64,000 bases of DNA, from contig NZ_SMSE01000002.1 in NCBI RefSeq assembly GCF_004354085.1, positions 558,001 through 622,000 on the forward strand, given 5' to 3'. The stretch's first letter is position 1. The number at the start of each line of letters is the position of its first letter. This document shows positions 12,943 to 22,441 of the stretch, piece by piece. This DNA comes from Seongchinamella unica (GTDB lineage Bacteria > Pseudomonadota > Gammaproteobacteria > Pseudomonadales > Halieaceae). The position numbers and the translations under genes were made by a program. A model generated the notes under the pieces. It was not told where the DNA came from, searched no databases, and was given only the letters and a program-made list of their open reading frames with translations.

Positions 12943-13808
12943 TCGAAGCGCGCGATGACGTCGTCGGCAAAACGCCTGATAGCGTCTTTCTTGTGCGCCA
13001 GGGTATCGCTGTTGCCGTGGTAGAAGGGCCAGGGCAGGGTCATGATGTGGGTCACGCCCGCGTCCTCTAGACGCCGGTAACCATCCACGTCCCAGGCGTC
13101 GGATGGCGTCGCCATCACGTCGAAACTGGCGCTGTCGCGACCGTACTCGGCGCGCCACTGGCGGATACTGGCAATGGCGTCGATGATTTCCGCGGAGGTC
13201 TGCAGGTCGGAGACCCAGCCGTCCGCCAGTCGAGCCGCCCTGCGCATCGCCGGCTCGGAAATACCGCCTATCCAGATCGGAACCGGCGCAGTGGGCGCGG
13301 GATTCATTTCCATGGGATCAAACTGATAATGCCTGCCCTGGTAGCTGACCATTTCCCCGGTCCAGAGCAAGCGCATAATCTCGATGATCTCGTCAGTGCG
13401 TTTGCCCCGGGTGGTAAATTCCTGCTGCATCAGCTCGAATTCATCCCGTGACCAGCCCACCCCGAAGGCGGGTGTAATCCGGTTGTCAGAAATAATCGCC
13501 GCGGTACTGATGGCCTTGGCGACCAGGTAAGGGTTTCGCATCGGCAGTACAAATACGTTATTGGTGAAGCGCAGGTTTTTGGTAATAGCCGCCAGCGCGC
13601 CAATCATTACCCAGGGATCAGGCCAGTCGGTAAAGGCCTGCCAGCGGCGGCTGCCGTCGGGTGTATAGGGGTAGGGCGTGCTGATGTTTTCCGGGTGCAC
13701 CACATGATCGGAAAAGGACATGGCGTGCCAGCCGTGTGTGTCGGCAACCGGCGCCAGCTCGGTAAGGTGCGCCACCGTGCTGAAAGAGGTAGAAAGGACA
13801 AACTTCAC
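12939..13808 (-). CDS. LLM-class flavin/F420-type oxidoreductase (TIGR03619-like)
   Basis: A luciferase-like TIM-barrel oxidoreductase of 289 residues. Family features are an N-terminal MKFVLSTSF, DHVVHPENI, the NNVFVLPMRNP segment, GVGWSRDEFE, the RGKRTDEIIEIMRLLW helix and PVPIWIGG. This subgroup is often annotated F420-dependent, but the cofactor could be FMN; no F420 biosynthesis gene is visible in the window. The GTG start has AGGGAG upstream. Its 3' end overlaps the AddA-like stop by 4 bases on the opposite strand, and cobB is divergent. Substrate unknown. Confidence 0.8.
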   Translation of the reverse strand: MKFVLSTSFSTVAHLTELAPVADTHGWHAMSFSDHVVHPENISTPYPYTPDGSRRWQAFTDWPDPWVMIGALAAITKNLRFTNNVFVLPMRNPYLVAKAISTAAIISDNRITPAFGVGWSRDEFELMQQEFTTRGKRTDEIIEIMRLLWTGEMVSYQGRHYQFDPMEMNPAPTAPVPIWIGGISEPAMRRAARLADGWVSDLQTSAEIIDAIASIRQWRAEYGRDSASFDVMATPSDAWDVDGYRRLEDAGVTHIMTLPWPFYHGNSDTLAHKKDAIRRFADDVIARFD

Positions 13809-13869
13809 CCGCTGCTCCCTGTCATATAAATTAGCGCCTTAACTCTAGCCGCCCCCGGGAGAAAAGTCC

Positions 13870-14592
13870 TTGCCAGCCTTCAACGATCGTTCCATTGGCC
13901 ACATTGTCATACTGACCGGTGCCGGGGTTTCCGCGGAGTCGGGTCTCGCGACTTTTCGCGACGCGGGAGGCCTGTGGGAGAATCACGATCCGATGGAAAT
14001 AGCGACCCCGGAGGCGTTCGCGCGCGATCCTGCGCTGGTTTATCGTTTTTACAACGCCAGGCGGGAAAAGCTGGATGAGGTCACTCCCAATGACGCCCAC
14101 CGGGCAATTGCCCGCCTGCAGCGTGAGTTTGCCGGCGAGGTGTTCCTGGTGACCCAGAATGTGGACGACCTGCACGAGCGGGGCGGTAGCGACCAGGTCT
14201 GCCACATGCACGGCGAATTGCGCCAGGTGCTGTGCGAGGCCTGCGGTGGTCGGCATATTCCTGCTGGCGCCTACAACCAGGAGACACCCTGCCCAGGCTG
14301 TCATGTCCGCGGCGGGCTGCGCCCCGACGTGGTCTGGTTTGGCGAGATGCCCTATCACATGGATTGCATCGAGGCGCAGTTGTCAGCCTGTGATCTTTTT
14401 ATTGCTGTCGGTACCTCCGGCCAGGTCTATCCCGCGGCGGGTTTCGTCCGCCAGGCCAGTGCTTTTGGCGCGCAAACGATGGCCATCAACCGGGAGCCCA
14501 GCGATAACAGCAGCTGGTTTGGCCACCATCGTCAGGGCCTGGCGACAGAACAGCTAGGGCAACTGGTAGAGGAATTGCTGGCCGGAGGATGA
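13870..14592 (+). CDS. cobB: NAD-dependent protein deacylase, sirtuin (CobB type)
   Basis: Removes acetyl and probably succinyl groups from protein lysines using NAD+. Sirtuin motifs are GAGVSAESG (from Gly17), TQNVDDLH (95-102) and the catalytic His114 in CHMHGEL. A zinc site is formed by Cys122/Cys125 and Cys141/Cys144. Tyr61 and Arg64 in the YNARR motif are the class III signature for acidic acyl groups, so desuccinylase activity is likely. At 240 residues it is normal. The TTG at 13870 has GGGAGA upstream and fits the family N-terminus; no better ATG exists. It is divergent from the oxidoreductase gene and convergent with a periplasmic protein gene. Confidence 0.92.
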   Translation: MPAFNDRSIGHIVILTGAGVSAESGLATFRDAGGLWENHDPMEIATPEAFARDPALVYRFYNARREKLDEVTPNDAHRAIARLQREFAGEVFLVTQNVDDLHERGGSDQVCHMHGELRQVLCEACGGRHIPAGAYNQETPCPGCHVRGGLRPDVVWFGEMPYHMDCIEAQLSACDLFIAVGTSGQVYPAAGFVRQASAFGAQTMAINREPSDNSSWFGHHRQGLATEQLGQLVEELLAGG

Positions 14593-14610
14593 GCCGGCCA
14601 GCCGCGCTCA

Positions 14611-15225
14611 TTATTCGGTCGTGGAAGCTTCCTGATCGACGAATTCAAGGCTGAGTGCCAGCGCTTCCTGGAATGTTATGACGATGGTCTGGCCCAGTGT
14701 CACGTTAGCCATCTTCTCAGGCTCGACATCGGCAATCACATGAACCTTGCCATTGGGATCCATGATGGTGACGGTTCCGAGCAGACGGTTCATGCCCTCG
14801 ATGGTGCATACCGCGCGGATCAGGCGCGCAACGCCCGCCACGGGTTGGCCGTCCGCCATGCCGGCGCCGGCGTCATCGACCTCCACATAAGGTTCTGCTT
14901 TTTCCGCTTCCGTGGGTTCGCGCAGTTCACCTTCCACGGCAGCGAGATAGGTCGCCCGCAGGGTATCACCAACACTGACCTCTTCGAGCGCCACGACCTG
15001 TTCGCCTGCCGTGACCGTGAAAGAGTTACCGGCGGGGCCCTGCAGGGTCACCTGGCGGTTTTCCAGGTCAATGTTGGTGACCACGGCTTCAACGGACATG
15101 GCCATGGCTCGTGCACCGCCCTCGGTGGTGGTCGAATGATCCTCTGCGGAAGCGGAGAGCGGCATCAGCAGTGTGGCAGCAAGCAGCGATGCGACCCAAA
15201 GCGCTTTGTCAAGGAGACTGCTCAT
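14611..15225 (-). CDS. Periplasmic protein of unknown function (204 aa)
   Basis: I do not recognise a named family. The protein has a clear Sec signal peptide: a basic N-terminus, a hydrophobic core (WVASLLAATLLMPL) and an ASA/ED cleavage region near residue 26. The mature part is acidic, with two similar beta-rich stretches (around VEAVVTNIDLENRQVTLQGP and LGTVTIMDPNGKVHVI). These look like small OB- or barrel-type repeats. The ATG at 15225 has AAAGGAA upstream; further upstream in-frame codons run into rlmG and are not coding. It sits downstream of rlmG, but a 97-base gap suggests its own promoter. Confidence 0.7.
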   Translation of the reverse strand: MSSLLDKALWVASLLAATLLMPLSASAEDHSTTTEGGARAMAMSVEAVVTNIDLENRQVTLQGPAGNSFTVTAGEQVVALEEVSVGDTLRATYLAAVEGELREPTEAEKAEPYVEVDDAGAGMADGQPVAGVARLIRAVCTIEGMNRLLGTVTIMDPNGKVHVIADVEPEKMANVTLGQTIVITFQEALALSLEFVDQEASTTE

Positions 15226-15322
15226 AGTTTTATTTCCTTTTAAGAAAGACGGCTGCCACTGCACGATGATCCCGGTGACCAGGCGCGGGACAGGCCAGTT
15301 AACATAGCCCTCAACCCGGTGC

Positions 15323-16438
15323 TTAGCAACCTCCTGCAGCCCGCCAGATAACGAACTTCCGGTTCTGTGCCAGTTTTTCCACCCGCTGGAACCGGCGTTT
15401 GAGACTGCCACCGTATGGCAGGTGACGGTTGGCCACCAGTAGCAGGCTGCCGCCCGTTGCCAAGCTGGCGGCAGCCTGTTGCAACAGCCTGCGCCCGGCA
15501 TAATCGTCAACGGTATGGCCGAGGTGAAAGGGGGGATTACAGAGCACGAGGTCGAACCTGCCGGTGAGCCCCAGAAGTCCGTCGCCGTGATGAAAAGCGG
15601 CCTGCGCCCCCGGCAGCAGGCGATCGCAGTTGCTGCGCGCTGAGGCGATGGCCATCGCCGATTCGTCTGCAAACAGCATGTTCGAGGCCAACCCCCGCTG
15701 CAGGGCGGCAATTCCGATTACGCCGTTGCCGCAGGCGAGGTCGGCGGCGTGGTCCACCGGGGATAGCTGGTCCAGGTGTTCGAGCAGGAAACGGCTGCCA
15801 ATATCGAGCCGGTCGCCACTGAACACATTTGGCAGGGCGGTCAGGTCGCCCCCTGCAGCCGCGCAGTGATAGCGGCTGAGCGGTGGGGCGGGTAGAGTGG
15901 ATCGGCCGGTTGCGAGTGCGGTGAACAGGCGCGCCTTGCGCTGTCCTCGATGACGCTGCACATCGTCGCACCATTTCTCCATGATGTGGCCGGTCTGTGG
16001 CGACAGGTGTTTGTCCATGCCGGCGCAGACTATTTTGCTGCCGGCGGGCATCGCGCTATTGAGCAGGTTTAGCTGGTATTCGAAATAGGGCAGGGATTTG
16101 GGTACGCGCACGAACGCCCGCTCAAACGGACCGGGAGGTGACCGGGTGCTCCAGATGAGTTCGGGTGTTGCTACGGCATTACGCCGGCAATTGTTTGCAA
16201 TGGCCTTTGCCGCCAGGGCGGAGTCGGTCCATACGGCCTTGGGCGCCAGGACTGTGGCCAGCGCGCCGTGCTCGTCATTGACGACCAGGCAGGGGCCGGC
16301 GCTGTTGCGGGCGGCTTCCAGCAGGAGCAGGTCGGCGCTGGACCAGGCCTGCAGTGGCTCCTGTTTGCGGCTGGGATAGCGCCGCAGCTCGAATTCCCCC
16401 TGGGCGCAACACAGCCGGGTAGGCGCGGATGCCGCCAT
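15323..16438 (-). CDS. rlmG: 23S rRNA (guanine-N2) methyltransferase RlmG
   Basis: Predicted to methylate guanine 1835 of 23S rRNA using S-adenosylmethionine. The 371-residue protein has the duplicated RsmC/RlmG fold. The N-terminal half is a degenerate methyltransferase (LQAWSSADLLLLEAA), and the C-terminal half is active with DLACGNGVIGI and the NPPFHLGHT catalytic loop. Length and the N-terminal signature favour RlmG over RsmC. The ATG at 16438 has no strong Shine-Dalgarno. It begins 8 bases after the mltD stop on the same strand, so the two may be co-transcribed. Confidence 0.88.
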   Translation of the reverse strand: MAASAPTRLCCAQGEFELRRYPSRKQEPLQAWSSADLLLLEAARNSAGPCLVVNDEHGALATVLAPKAVWTDSALAAKAIANNCRRNAVATPELIWSTRSPPGPFERAFVRVPKSLPYFEYQLNLLNSAMPAGSKIVCAGMDKHLSPQTGHIMEKWCDDVQRHRGQRKARLFTALATGRSTLPAPPLSRYHCAAAGGDLTALPNVFSGDRLDIGSRFLLEHLDQLSPVDHAADLACGNGVIGIAALQRGLASNMLFADESAMAIASARSNCDRLLPGAQAAFHHGDGLLGLTGRFDLVLCNPPFHLGHTVDDYAGRRLLQQAAASLATGGSLLLVANRHLPYGGSLKRRFQRVEKLAQNRKFVIWRAAGGC

Positions 16439-16446
16439 GGGCTCAG

Positions 16447-17787
16447 CTAGCTGCCGCCAAGGTACAGGGTGAGCCGCTGTCCCGGTTGCAGGTATTCGGC
16501 GGGGTCCAGGGAGTTCCAGGCGATGATGTCATTGACCGAGACATTGAATTTGCCGGCTATCCGGTAGAGAGAATCACCGCGGCGAACGCGATATCCCTGA
16601 CGCTGGCGTTCCTCACGGGGCACCATGGCCATGCTGCTGGCCCAGTCACTGCCATAGGGAATCATCAGGGTGTCACCGGCGCGGATCATGCTGCCGCGAA
16701 TATTGTTCACTTCCCGCAACAAACCCACCTCGGTATCGAATTTTTTAGCGATGCGGATGAGGTTGTCGCCATTCTTGATGCGGTAGTGCTCCCAGCGGAC
16801 CCGATCCGCTTCGGTCAGGCCGGCAATGCCCTCGGCAAAGCGCGCCTCGGTGCCCGGGGGCAGCAGCAATTCCTGGGCGACATCCGGCGACGTCGCCCAG
16901 CGCAATTGACCGGGATTCAGTGCCCTGAGCACATGCATTTCGACCTGGGCCAGGTCCGCGGCCCGGGCCATTTCAATCTGCCCGCCGGTGGTAGCCACGA
17001 CAAAGGCGGGCTTGTTGGGGACCTTCGGTATTTTCACGTCAAACGCTTCCGGATAGGCTACGATCTGGGTGAGGGCGATGAGCCGCGGCACATAGTGACG
17101 GGTTTCCCGGGGAAGTTTAAGCGACCAGTAATCAGTGGGTTTGCCCGCCGCTGCGTTGGCCCGCTGCGTTCGGGCAACGCGGCCTTTGCCGGAGTTATAG
17201 GCTGCCAGGGCCAGCATCCAGTCATGCTCAAACTCCGCATAGAGTGACTCCAGGTAATCCAGTGCGATGCGGGTAGAGTCACGAATGTCACGACGTCCGT
17301 CGTACCACCAGTTCTGTTCCAGCCCCAGGTGTGTCCCGGTAGCGGGCATGATCTGCCACAGGCCGGCAGCCCGTTCCGACGATGTGGCAAAGGGGTTGAG
17401 CGTGCTCTCCACCAGCGGCAATAGCGCCAGTTCCATCGGCAGGTCCCGGCGCTCCACTTCCTCGACGATGTAGTAGAGGTAAAGTCGTGCCCGCTCGGCG
17501 ACCACCGACAGGTAGTTGGGTTGGTTCAGGTAAGCGTCGCGGGCGTCGCCCACCTGGGCATTGTGTATGCTTTGCCAGCTCAACTCCCGGCGAATACGTT
17601 CCCACAGGTCACGGGGAGGCTTCTGGGCGACCTGAGGGGGCGTCTTTTTTGTCGTGGCAGGCGCGGGCTCCGGCGCTATGTCGGTGGCCCCCGCGCCCTG
17701 TGCAACGGATGTTCCCGGCCCGGGCAGGGACTGGCACGCCGACAGGGATACTGCTATAGAAATAACGATAAATAATGGTCTTAACAT
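16447..17787 (-). CDS. mltD: Membrane-bound lytic murein transglycosylase D
   Basis: Cleaves peptidoglycan glycan strands at the outer membrane inner face. It is a lipoprotein: the lipobox LSAC puts the lipidated Cys at residue 18. The transglycosylase domain has catalytic Glu127 (LLPLVEST) and then AAGLWQIMPATG. Two LysM repeats near the C-terminus (YRIKNGDNLIRIAKKF and YRVRRGDSLYRIAGKF) bind glycan. At 446 residues it is near the E. coli enzyme's length. Gene order with gloB, the methyltransferase, rnhA and dnaQ matches the enterobacterial block. Confidence 0.94.
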   Translation of the reverse strand: MLRPLFIVISIAVSLSACQSLPGPGTSVAQGAGATDIAPEPAPATTKKTPPQVAQKPPRDLWERIRRELSWQSIHNAQVGDARDAYLNQPNYLSVVAERARLYLYYIVEEVERRDLPMELALLPLVESTLNPFATSSERAAGLWQIMPATGTHLGLEQNWWYDGRRDIRDSTRIALDYLESLYAEFEHDWMLALAAYNSGKGRVARTQRANAAAGKPTDYWSLKLPRETRHYVPRLIALTQIVAYPEAFDVKIPKVPNKPAFVVATTGGQIEMARAADLAQVEMHVLRALNPGQLRWATSPDVAQELLLPPGTEARFAEGIAGLTEADRVRWEHYRIKNGDNLIRIAKKFDTEVGLLREVNNIRGSMIRAGDTLMIPYGSDWASSMAMVPREERQRQGYRVRRGDSLYRIAGKFNVSVNDIIAWNSLDPAEYLQPGQRLTLYLGGS

Positions 17788-17899
17788 ATTGATATAAATA
17801 TATTTAATCAGGGTGTCTTCATGTTTTGTTAAAGTGATTTCGATGGTCTTTTATTGTAAGTAGAGCGGCCGGCTGAGCCAGTCATTTCTGCCGGATTGT

Positions 17900-18673
17900 T
17901 CAGAAATTGTCTTTCCAGGCCCTGACAGTGGCGAACACGGCGGCGGGCGCTGAATCTCCCAGCCTGTCCTGCGCCTGCAGGGACGCCTGCAGTTCCTCCG
18001 TCCCGCAGCGTACGAACGGGTTGGTCGCCTGTTCCAGGGCCAGGGTGGAGGGCACCGTGGGTTCGCCCCGCGCTCGGGTTGCCTCGGCATCGGCCATGCG
18101 TTCGCTGAGGGCGGGGTTGCCGGGCTCCACCGCCCGGGCAAAATCCAGGTTCGCAAGCGTGTATTCATGGGCGCAGTAGACCCTGGTTGAGGCCGGCAGT
18201 TCCATCAGTGACTGCAATGAGCGGTACATCATCAGCGGCGTCCCCTCGAACAGTCGTCCACAACCCCCGGCAAACAGCGTGTCGCCACAAAACAGCACAG
18301 GAGAATCACCGCCGGCAAAGTAGGCAATGTGATCCAGCGTGTGGCCGGGCACTTCCATGACTGAGAATGGCTGGCCCAGGACGTCGACGCTGTCGCCGGC
18401 GGACACCCTGTGATCAATACCCTCTATTGCGGGATTGTCCGGCCCGTAGACCACTGGCTGGTGGGCGGCTTTCAGCTCTGCAAGCCCGCCGACGTGGTCA
18501 AAGTGGTGATGGGTGATGAGGATGCCGGAAAGCTCCAGCTCTTGGGCCGACAATGCCTGCTCGACCACGGAGGCGTCTCCCGGGTCGACCACAAATGCCT
18601 GCTTGTCGTCGTCGCGGCTGATAAGCCAGATGTAGTTGTCGCTGAATGCTTCAATGGGGCGGATATTGAACAT
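17900..18673 (-). CDS. gloB: Hydroxyacylglutathione hydrolase (glyoxalase II)
   Basis: Hydrolyses S-lactoylglutathione to lactate and glutathione, finishing methylglyoxal detoxification. It has a metallo-beta-lactamase fold with the metal motif THHHFDH at residues 54-60, PGHTLDH, CGDTLFAGGCGR and CAHEYTLANLDFA. The C-terminal glyoxalase II domain ends in VRAWKDNF. At 257 residues it is typical. The start MFNIRPIEAF at 18673 is the family start; a 19-codon upstream extension is unlikely. It is divergent from the methyltransferase gene with only 35 bases between, so their promoters must be very compact or overlapping. Confidence 0.95.
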   Translation of the reverse strand: MFNIRPIEAFSDNYIWLISRDDDKQAFVVDPGDASVVEQALSAQELELSGILITHHHFDHVGGLAELKAAHQPVVYGPDNPAIEGIDHRVSAGDSVDVLGQPFSVMEVPGHTLDHIAYFAGGDSPVLFCGDTLFAGGCGRLFEGTPLMMYRSLQSLMELPASTRVYCAHEYTLANLDFARAVEPGNPALSERMADAEATRARGEPTVPSTLALEQATNPFVRCGTEELQASLQAQDRLGDSAPAAVFATVRAWKDNF

Positions 18674-18708
18674 GGGATACCGTTTCAAAAGGCGGGAAAT
18701 GCAGTACC

Positions 18709-19563
18709 ATGATGCCTGAACTGAAACCACGAGGGCAGCCCTGCACCATGAGCGGCCAGTTTAACGACATTTTGCAAGAACTGGAATCCTGGTACCGCGG
18801 AGACCGGGGGCAGTACCTGCTGGGCAAGCTGCGGGGGGAACTCAGCCCCTTTCTCGACAATGCCTTCGGTTACCACATTCTGCAGATCGGCCCCTTGCAG
18901 GGCGAGCCCCTGTTTGGCGACTGCCGAATTCATCACCGTATCCAGGCCTGCAGTCGGCCGGGAGCGGGTGTTGGCCTGGTTTGCGAGGCCGGGGAGATCC
19001 CGCTGGAGAGTGACAGCGTCGACGTGGTGCTGGCCCATCACAGCCTCGAGTTTGCCGATAATCCCCACCAGGTATTGCGCGAACTGCACCGGGTGTTGAC
19101 GCCCCAGGGACAACTGCTGCTGATGGGCTTCAATCCCCACAGCTTGCGGGGCCTGGTGACCCGGGTGCGAGGTTTGTCCCGCAGTTCGCCCTGGCACGGG
19201 CATTTTCCGGTCAGCAACAGTCGCCTCAGTGACTGGTTGCACCTGCTGGGTTTCGAATTGTGCGAGCATGCCCATTTGTATGCCATCCCGCCGGTGGGCA
19301 GCGGCCGGATACGGCGGATGACCGAATCACTGGATAGCTGGTGTCAGCAGCACCGACTGCCGATCGGTGGGCTCTACCTGCAGCGTGCAATCAAGCAGGT
19401 GGTGGCGCAGAACCGCCCGCGATCAATGCTGCGCCGGCACGGTGAAAAGCTGATCGACCTGGCAGTGCCCAAACCCGGCGCGGCACCGACTCCCACTCCC
19501 CATGCGCCGACCCGCTCGCCGGGTACCGCGGCACGCCGTGCCCCGGGAGAGTTGCTGCATTGA
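18709..19563 (+). CDS. Class I SAM-dependent methyltransferase (YafS-like)
   Basis: A Methyltransf_11-type protein of 284 residues. It has the [18 protein letters not shown]-terminal motif, a [21 protein letters not shown] motif and the [21 protein letters not shown] strand seen in this subgroup. The glycine-rich motif I is degenerate ([10 protein letters not shown]). The last 30 residues are proline- and alanine-rich and probably disordered. It occupies the yafS position between gloB and rnhA, as in E. coli; its substrate is unknown to me. The start is uncertain: ATG at 18709, or the internal ATG at 18748 (MSGQFNDI), neither with a strong Shine-Dalgarno. It overlaps rnhA by 4 bases. Confidence 0.82.
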   Translation: MMPELKPRGQPCTMSGQFNDILQELESWYRGDRGQYLLGKLRGELSPFLDNAFGYHILQIGPLQGEPLFGDCRIHHRIQACSRPGAGVGLVCEAGEIPLESDSVDVVLAHHSLEFADNPHQVLRELHRVLTPQGQLLLMGFNPHSLRGLVTRVRGLSRSSPWHGHFPVSNSRLSDWLHLLGFELCEHAHLYAIPPVGSGRIRRMTESLDSWCQQHRLPIGGLYLQRAIKQVVAQNRPRSMLRRHGEKLIDLAVPKPGAAPTPTPHAPTRSPGTAARRAPGELLH

Positions 19564-19994
19564 AACAGGTCGAAATCTTTACTGACGGAGCCTGCCGCGG
19601 CAATCCGGGGCCAGGTGGCTGGGGCGTCCTGCTGCGCTTTCAGGGCAAGGAAAAAACCCTCTGGGGCGGGGAGCGGGAAACCACCAATAATCGCATGGAA
19701 CTGCAGGCTGCCATCGAAGGCCTGCGCGCCCTGAAGGAACCCTGCCAGGTGGTACTGACGACCGATTCGGTGTACGTGAAGAACGGCATTAGCAGTTGGC
19801 TGCAGGGCTGGAAAAGCAAGGGTTGGAAGACAGCGGGCAGGAAACCGGTGAAGAATGTCGATCTGTGGCAGGCGCTGGATGAACAGAATCAACGTCACCA
19901 GGTCGACTGGCACTGGGTGAAGGGCCACAGTGGGCACCGGGAGAATGAAATCGCCGATCAACTGGCCAATCGCGGCATTGACGAGCTGGCCTGA
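19560..19994 (+). CDS. rnhA: Ribonuclease HI
   Basis: Cleaves the RNA strand of RNA-DNA hybrids, removing primers and R-loops. Conserved features are [16 protein letters not shown] with catalytic Asp9, the [15 protein letters not shown] segment with the catalytic Glu, LTTDSVYV with the next Asp, the basic handle around [17 protein letters not shown], and the C-terminal [18 protein letters not shown]. At 144 residues it is typical. The start is TTG, overlapping the methyltransferase TGA (TTGA) with GGGAGAG upstream. The rnhA-dnaQ order is the classical one. Confidence 0.96.
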   Translation: MKQVEIFTDGACRGNPGPGGWGVLLRFQGKEKTLWGGERETTNNRMELQAAIEGLRALKEPCQVVLTTDSVYVKNGISSWLQGWKSKGWKTAGRKPVKNVDLWQALDEQNQRHQVDWHWVKGHSGHRENEIADQLANRGIDELA

Positions 19995-20017
19995 ATGCAA
20001 CAGGGAAAACACCTTAC

Positions 20018-20761
20018 GTGAGACAAATCGTTCTCGATACCGAAACGACCGGCCTGGAAGTGTCCCAGGGCCACCGAATCATCGAAATTGGCTGCGTGGA
20101 AATCGACACCCGACGCCTGACTGGTAACCATTACCACCAATACATCAACCCCGGACGGGAGATAGACCAGGGGGCCATTGAGGTCCATGGTATCACCAAC
20201 GAATTCCTTGCTGACAAGCCGGCGTTTGAGCGAATCGTCAACGAGTTCCTGGCCTTCATCGAGGGCGCGGAACTGGTGATCCATAATGCGCCCTTTGACC
20301 TGGGCTTCCTCAACAGTGAGATCCAGCGCCTGGATCCCGCGGCGCCTCCGCTGGAAGAGCGCTGCAAGATTGTCGATACGCTGGTCATGGCACGGGGCAA
20401 GCACCCGGGCCAGCGCAACAGCCTTGACGCCCTGTGCCAGCGCTATCATGTCGACAACTCACAGCGCGACCTGCACGGGGCCCTGCTGGATGCCGAGATT
20501 CTGGCTGATGTCTATCTGACAATGACCGGTGGCCAGACAACTTTCCAGTTGTCGGATAACGATTCCGGTTCAGAAGATGGTGCCAGACGCAGCGAACGCA
20601 TTGTCCGGCTGCCGGTCGATCGGGCACGCTTGCCGGTCATTGAGGCGTCAACAGAGGAACTGGCGGCACACGAGGCCCAACTGCAGGCAATCGCCGCTGC
20701 CAGCGGGGGCAGGGTGTTATGGCATGAGCTGGCTGGCGCCAAGCCCGAGCAAACGCCGTGA
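20018..20761 (+). CDS. dnaQ: DNA polymerase III epsilon subunit (proofreading exonuclease)
   Basis: The 3'-5' editing exonuclease of the replicative polymerase. The DEDDh exonuclease domain covers about residues 1-180: DTETTG (Asp7, Glu9), the NAPFDLGFLNSE segment and the HGALLDAE segment with the catalytic His and Asp. The C-terminal tail holds the polymerase-binding segment after a linker. At 247 residues it is normal. The start is GTG with AGGGA about 12 bases upstream. It follows rnhA by 23 bases in the same direction and is convergent with nhaB. Confidence 0.96.
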   Translation: MRQIVLDTETTGLEVSQGHRIIEIGCVEIDTRRLTGNHYHQYINPGREIDQGAIEVHGITNEFLADKPAFERIVNEFLAFIEGAELVIHNAPFDLGFLNSEIQRLDPAAPPLEERCKIVDTLVMARGKHPGQRNSLDALCQRYHVDNSQRDLHGALLDAEILADVYLTMTGGQTTFQLSDNDSGSEDGARRSERIVRLPVDRARLPVIEASTEELAAHEAQLQAIAAASGGRVLWHELAGAKPEQTP

Positions 20762-20774
20762 GTGTGAACAGGCT

Positions 20775-22280
20775 CTAGATGAAGAGCATCACACAGGCCA
20801 GGCCAATACCACCGAGTACCACCGTATAGGGCACTGCCATGATGACCATACGGCCGTAGGACAGGCGAATCAGTGGCGCAAGTTGTGAGGTCAGCAGAAA
20901 CAAGAAGGCTGCCTGGCCGTTTGGCGTTGCCACCGAGGGCAGGTTGGTGCCGGTGTTGATAGCCACCGCCAACTGCTCAAACTCCGGCCGGCTGATGGTG
21001 CCGGCATCCAGCGCGTTCTTGACCTCGGTGATGTAGACCGTGGCGACGAACACGTTGTCGCTGATCATTGAGAGTACGCCATTGGCGAGAAAGAACATGC
21101 CTGGACGGACGTCGGCTTCCATCGCCAGCACGGTATCAATAACCGGCGTAAACAGGTGCTGATCATGTATCACGGCCACAATTGAGAAAAACACCACCAG
21201 CAGCGCAGTAAAGGGCAGAGCCTCCTCGAACGCGTGGCCAATCTGGTGCTCCTCAACCACCCCGTTAAAGGCAGTGAGAAGCACAATAATCATCAGCCCC
21301 ACCAGTCCCACGGCGGCCAGGTGCAGAGCCAGTGACAATACCAGGATAACGGCAACCAGCGCCTGAACGGCCAGTCGCGCATTGGTCCGCGTATTGCGCT
21401 GTGTCTGCTGGTTTTCCTCGAATTCTTCCAGCACCGCGCGCACCCGTGGAGGCAACTGGGCGCCATAGCCGAACTTGCCGGTCAGCTCCAGCAGCAAGCA
21501 GGTAAGGAGGCCGCTGGCCAGCACCGGCATCGTGACCGGCGCCATAATAGTGACAAATTTGACGAAGTCCCACTCCGCCACAGTGGCGATCAGAAGGTTC
21601 TGGGGTTCGCCTACCAGCGTGCATACGCCCCCCAGGGCGGTGCCAACGGCCCCGTGCATCAACAGGCTGCGCAGGAAGGCGCGAAATTGCTCGAGATCGT
21701 CCCGGTTGTGCTCCTGTATTGACTCATCCTGGGAGTGATCGTGCTCCTGATGGCTCAGTCCCTTGCCGGAGGCCACCTTGTGATAAACCGAATAAAAGCC
21801 GACGCCAACGCTGATCAATACCGCTGTTACGGTGAGCGCGTCGAGGAACGCGGAAAGCAACGCTGCAGTGATGGAAAACAACAGGGAGAGGGCAATCTTG
21901 GATTTGACCTTGAGCAGAATCTTGGTAAAGACGAACAGCAGCATCTCTTTCATGAAGTAGATGCCGGCCACCATGAACATCAGCAGCAGAATGACCTCGA
22001 AGTTAGCCAGGGTTTCCTCGAACACCATTTGCGGCGTGGTCATTCCCAGGATCACCGCCTCCAGGGCCAGCAGGCCACCGGGTTGCAGGGGATAGCAGCG
22101 CAGGGCGAGGGCGAGGGTGAAAATAAACTCCGCAATCAGGAACCAGCCCGTGACGAAGGGCCCCAACAAGTAGAGGATGACGGGATTGAGCACCAGAAAG
22201 GCAATGATCGTTTGCTTGTACCAGACAGGCGAGGATCCCAGGAAGTTTTTCCACAGGGCGTTGGCTACAGTGTCATTCAT
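20775..22280 (-). CDS. nhaB: Na+/H+ antiporter NhaB
   Basis: Inner-membrane sodium/proton antiporter that expels Na+, useful in a marine or salty habitat. The 501-residue polytopic protein has the NhaB N-terminus ([16 protein letters not shown]), [14 protein letters not shown] and a C-terminal [22 protein letters not shown] motif. A hydrophilic loop rich in His and Glu near residues 180-200 ([12 protein letters not shown]) is probably cytoplasmic. A plausible promoter lies at 22350-22378 on the same strand. It is convergent with dnaQ. Confidence 0.95.
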   Translation of the reverse strand: MNDTVANALWKNFLGSSPVWYKQTIIAFLVLNPVILYLLGPFVTGWFLIAEFIFTLALALRCYPLQPGGLLALEAVILGMTTPQMVFEETLANFEVILLLMFMVAGIYFMKEMLLFVFTKILLKVKSKIALSLLFSITAALLSAFLDALTVTAVLISVGVGFYSVYHKVASGKGLSHQEHDHSQDESIQEHNRDDLEQFRAFLRSLLMHGAVGTALGGVCTLVGEPQNLLIATVAEWDFVKFVTIMAPVTMPVLASGLLTCLLLELTGKFGYGAQLPPRVRAVLEEFEENQQTQRNTRTNARLAVQALVAVILVLSLALHLAAVGLVGLMIIVLLTAFNGVVEEHQIGHAFEEALPFTALLVVFFSIVAVIHDQHLFTPVIDTVLAMEADVRPGMFFLANGVLSMISDNVFVATVYITEVKNALDAGTISRPEFEQLAVAINTGTNLPSVATPNGQAAFLFLLTSQLAPLIRLSYGRMVIMAVPYTVVLGGIGLACVMLFI

Positions 22281-22349
22281 ATCGTTGGTGTTTCAGTGAG
22301 ACAGAACGGAGAGCGGATTCTACGCTAATTTTCCGCGAGTTTCCCTTCT

Positions 22350-22378
22350 ACTATAGTGGCACTTATTGCCTGTCTCGA
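22350..22378 (-). promoter_or_regulatory. Possible sigma-70 promoter of nhaB
   Basis: Read on the minus strand: -35 TCGAGA (22373-22378), 17-base spacer, -10 TATAGT (22350-22355). The start site would be about 63 bases upstream of the nhaB ATG. Confidence 0.4.
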
Positions 22379-22441
22379 AACCTTGAGTTGGCGCCGGTGC
22401 GCGCATACTATAGCCGGTCGGTTTGCCAATAGCTGTTCGAC

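Noticed and set aside
15226-15711. N-terminal extension of the 204-residue periplasmic protein
   Set aside because: It overlaps rlmG in another frame, and the signal peptide starts at 15225 with a good Shine-Dalgarno.
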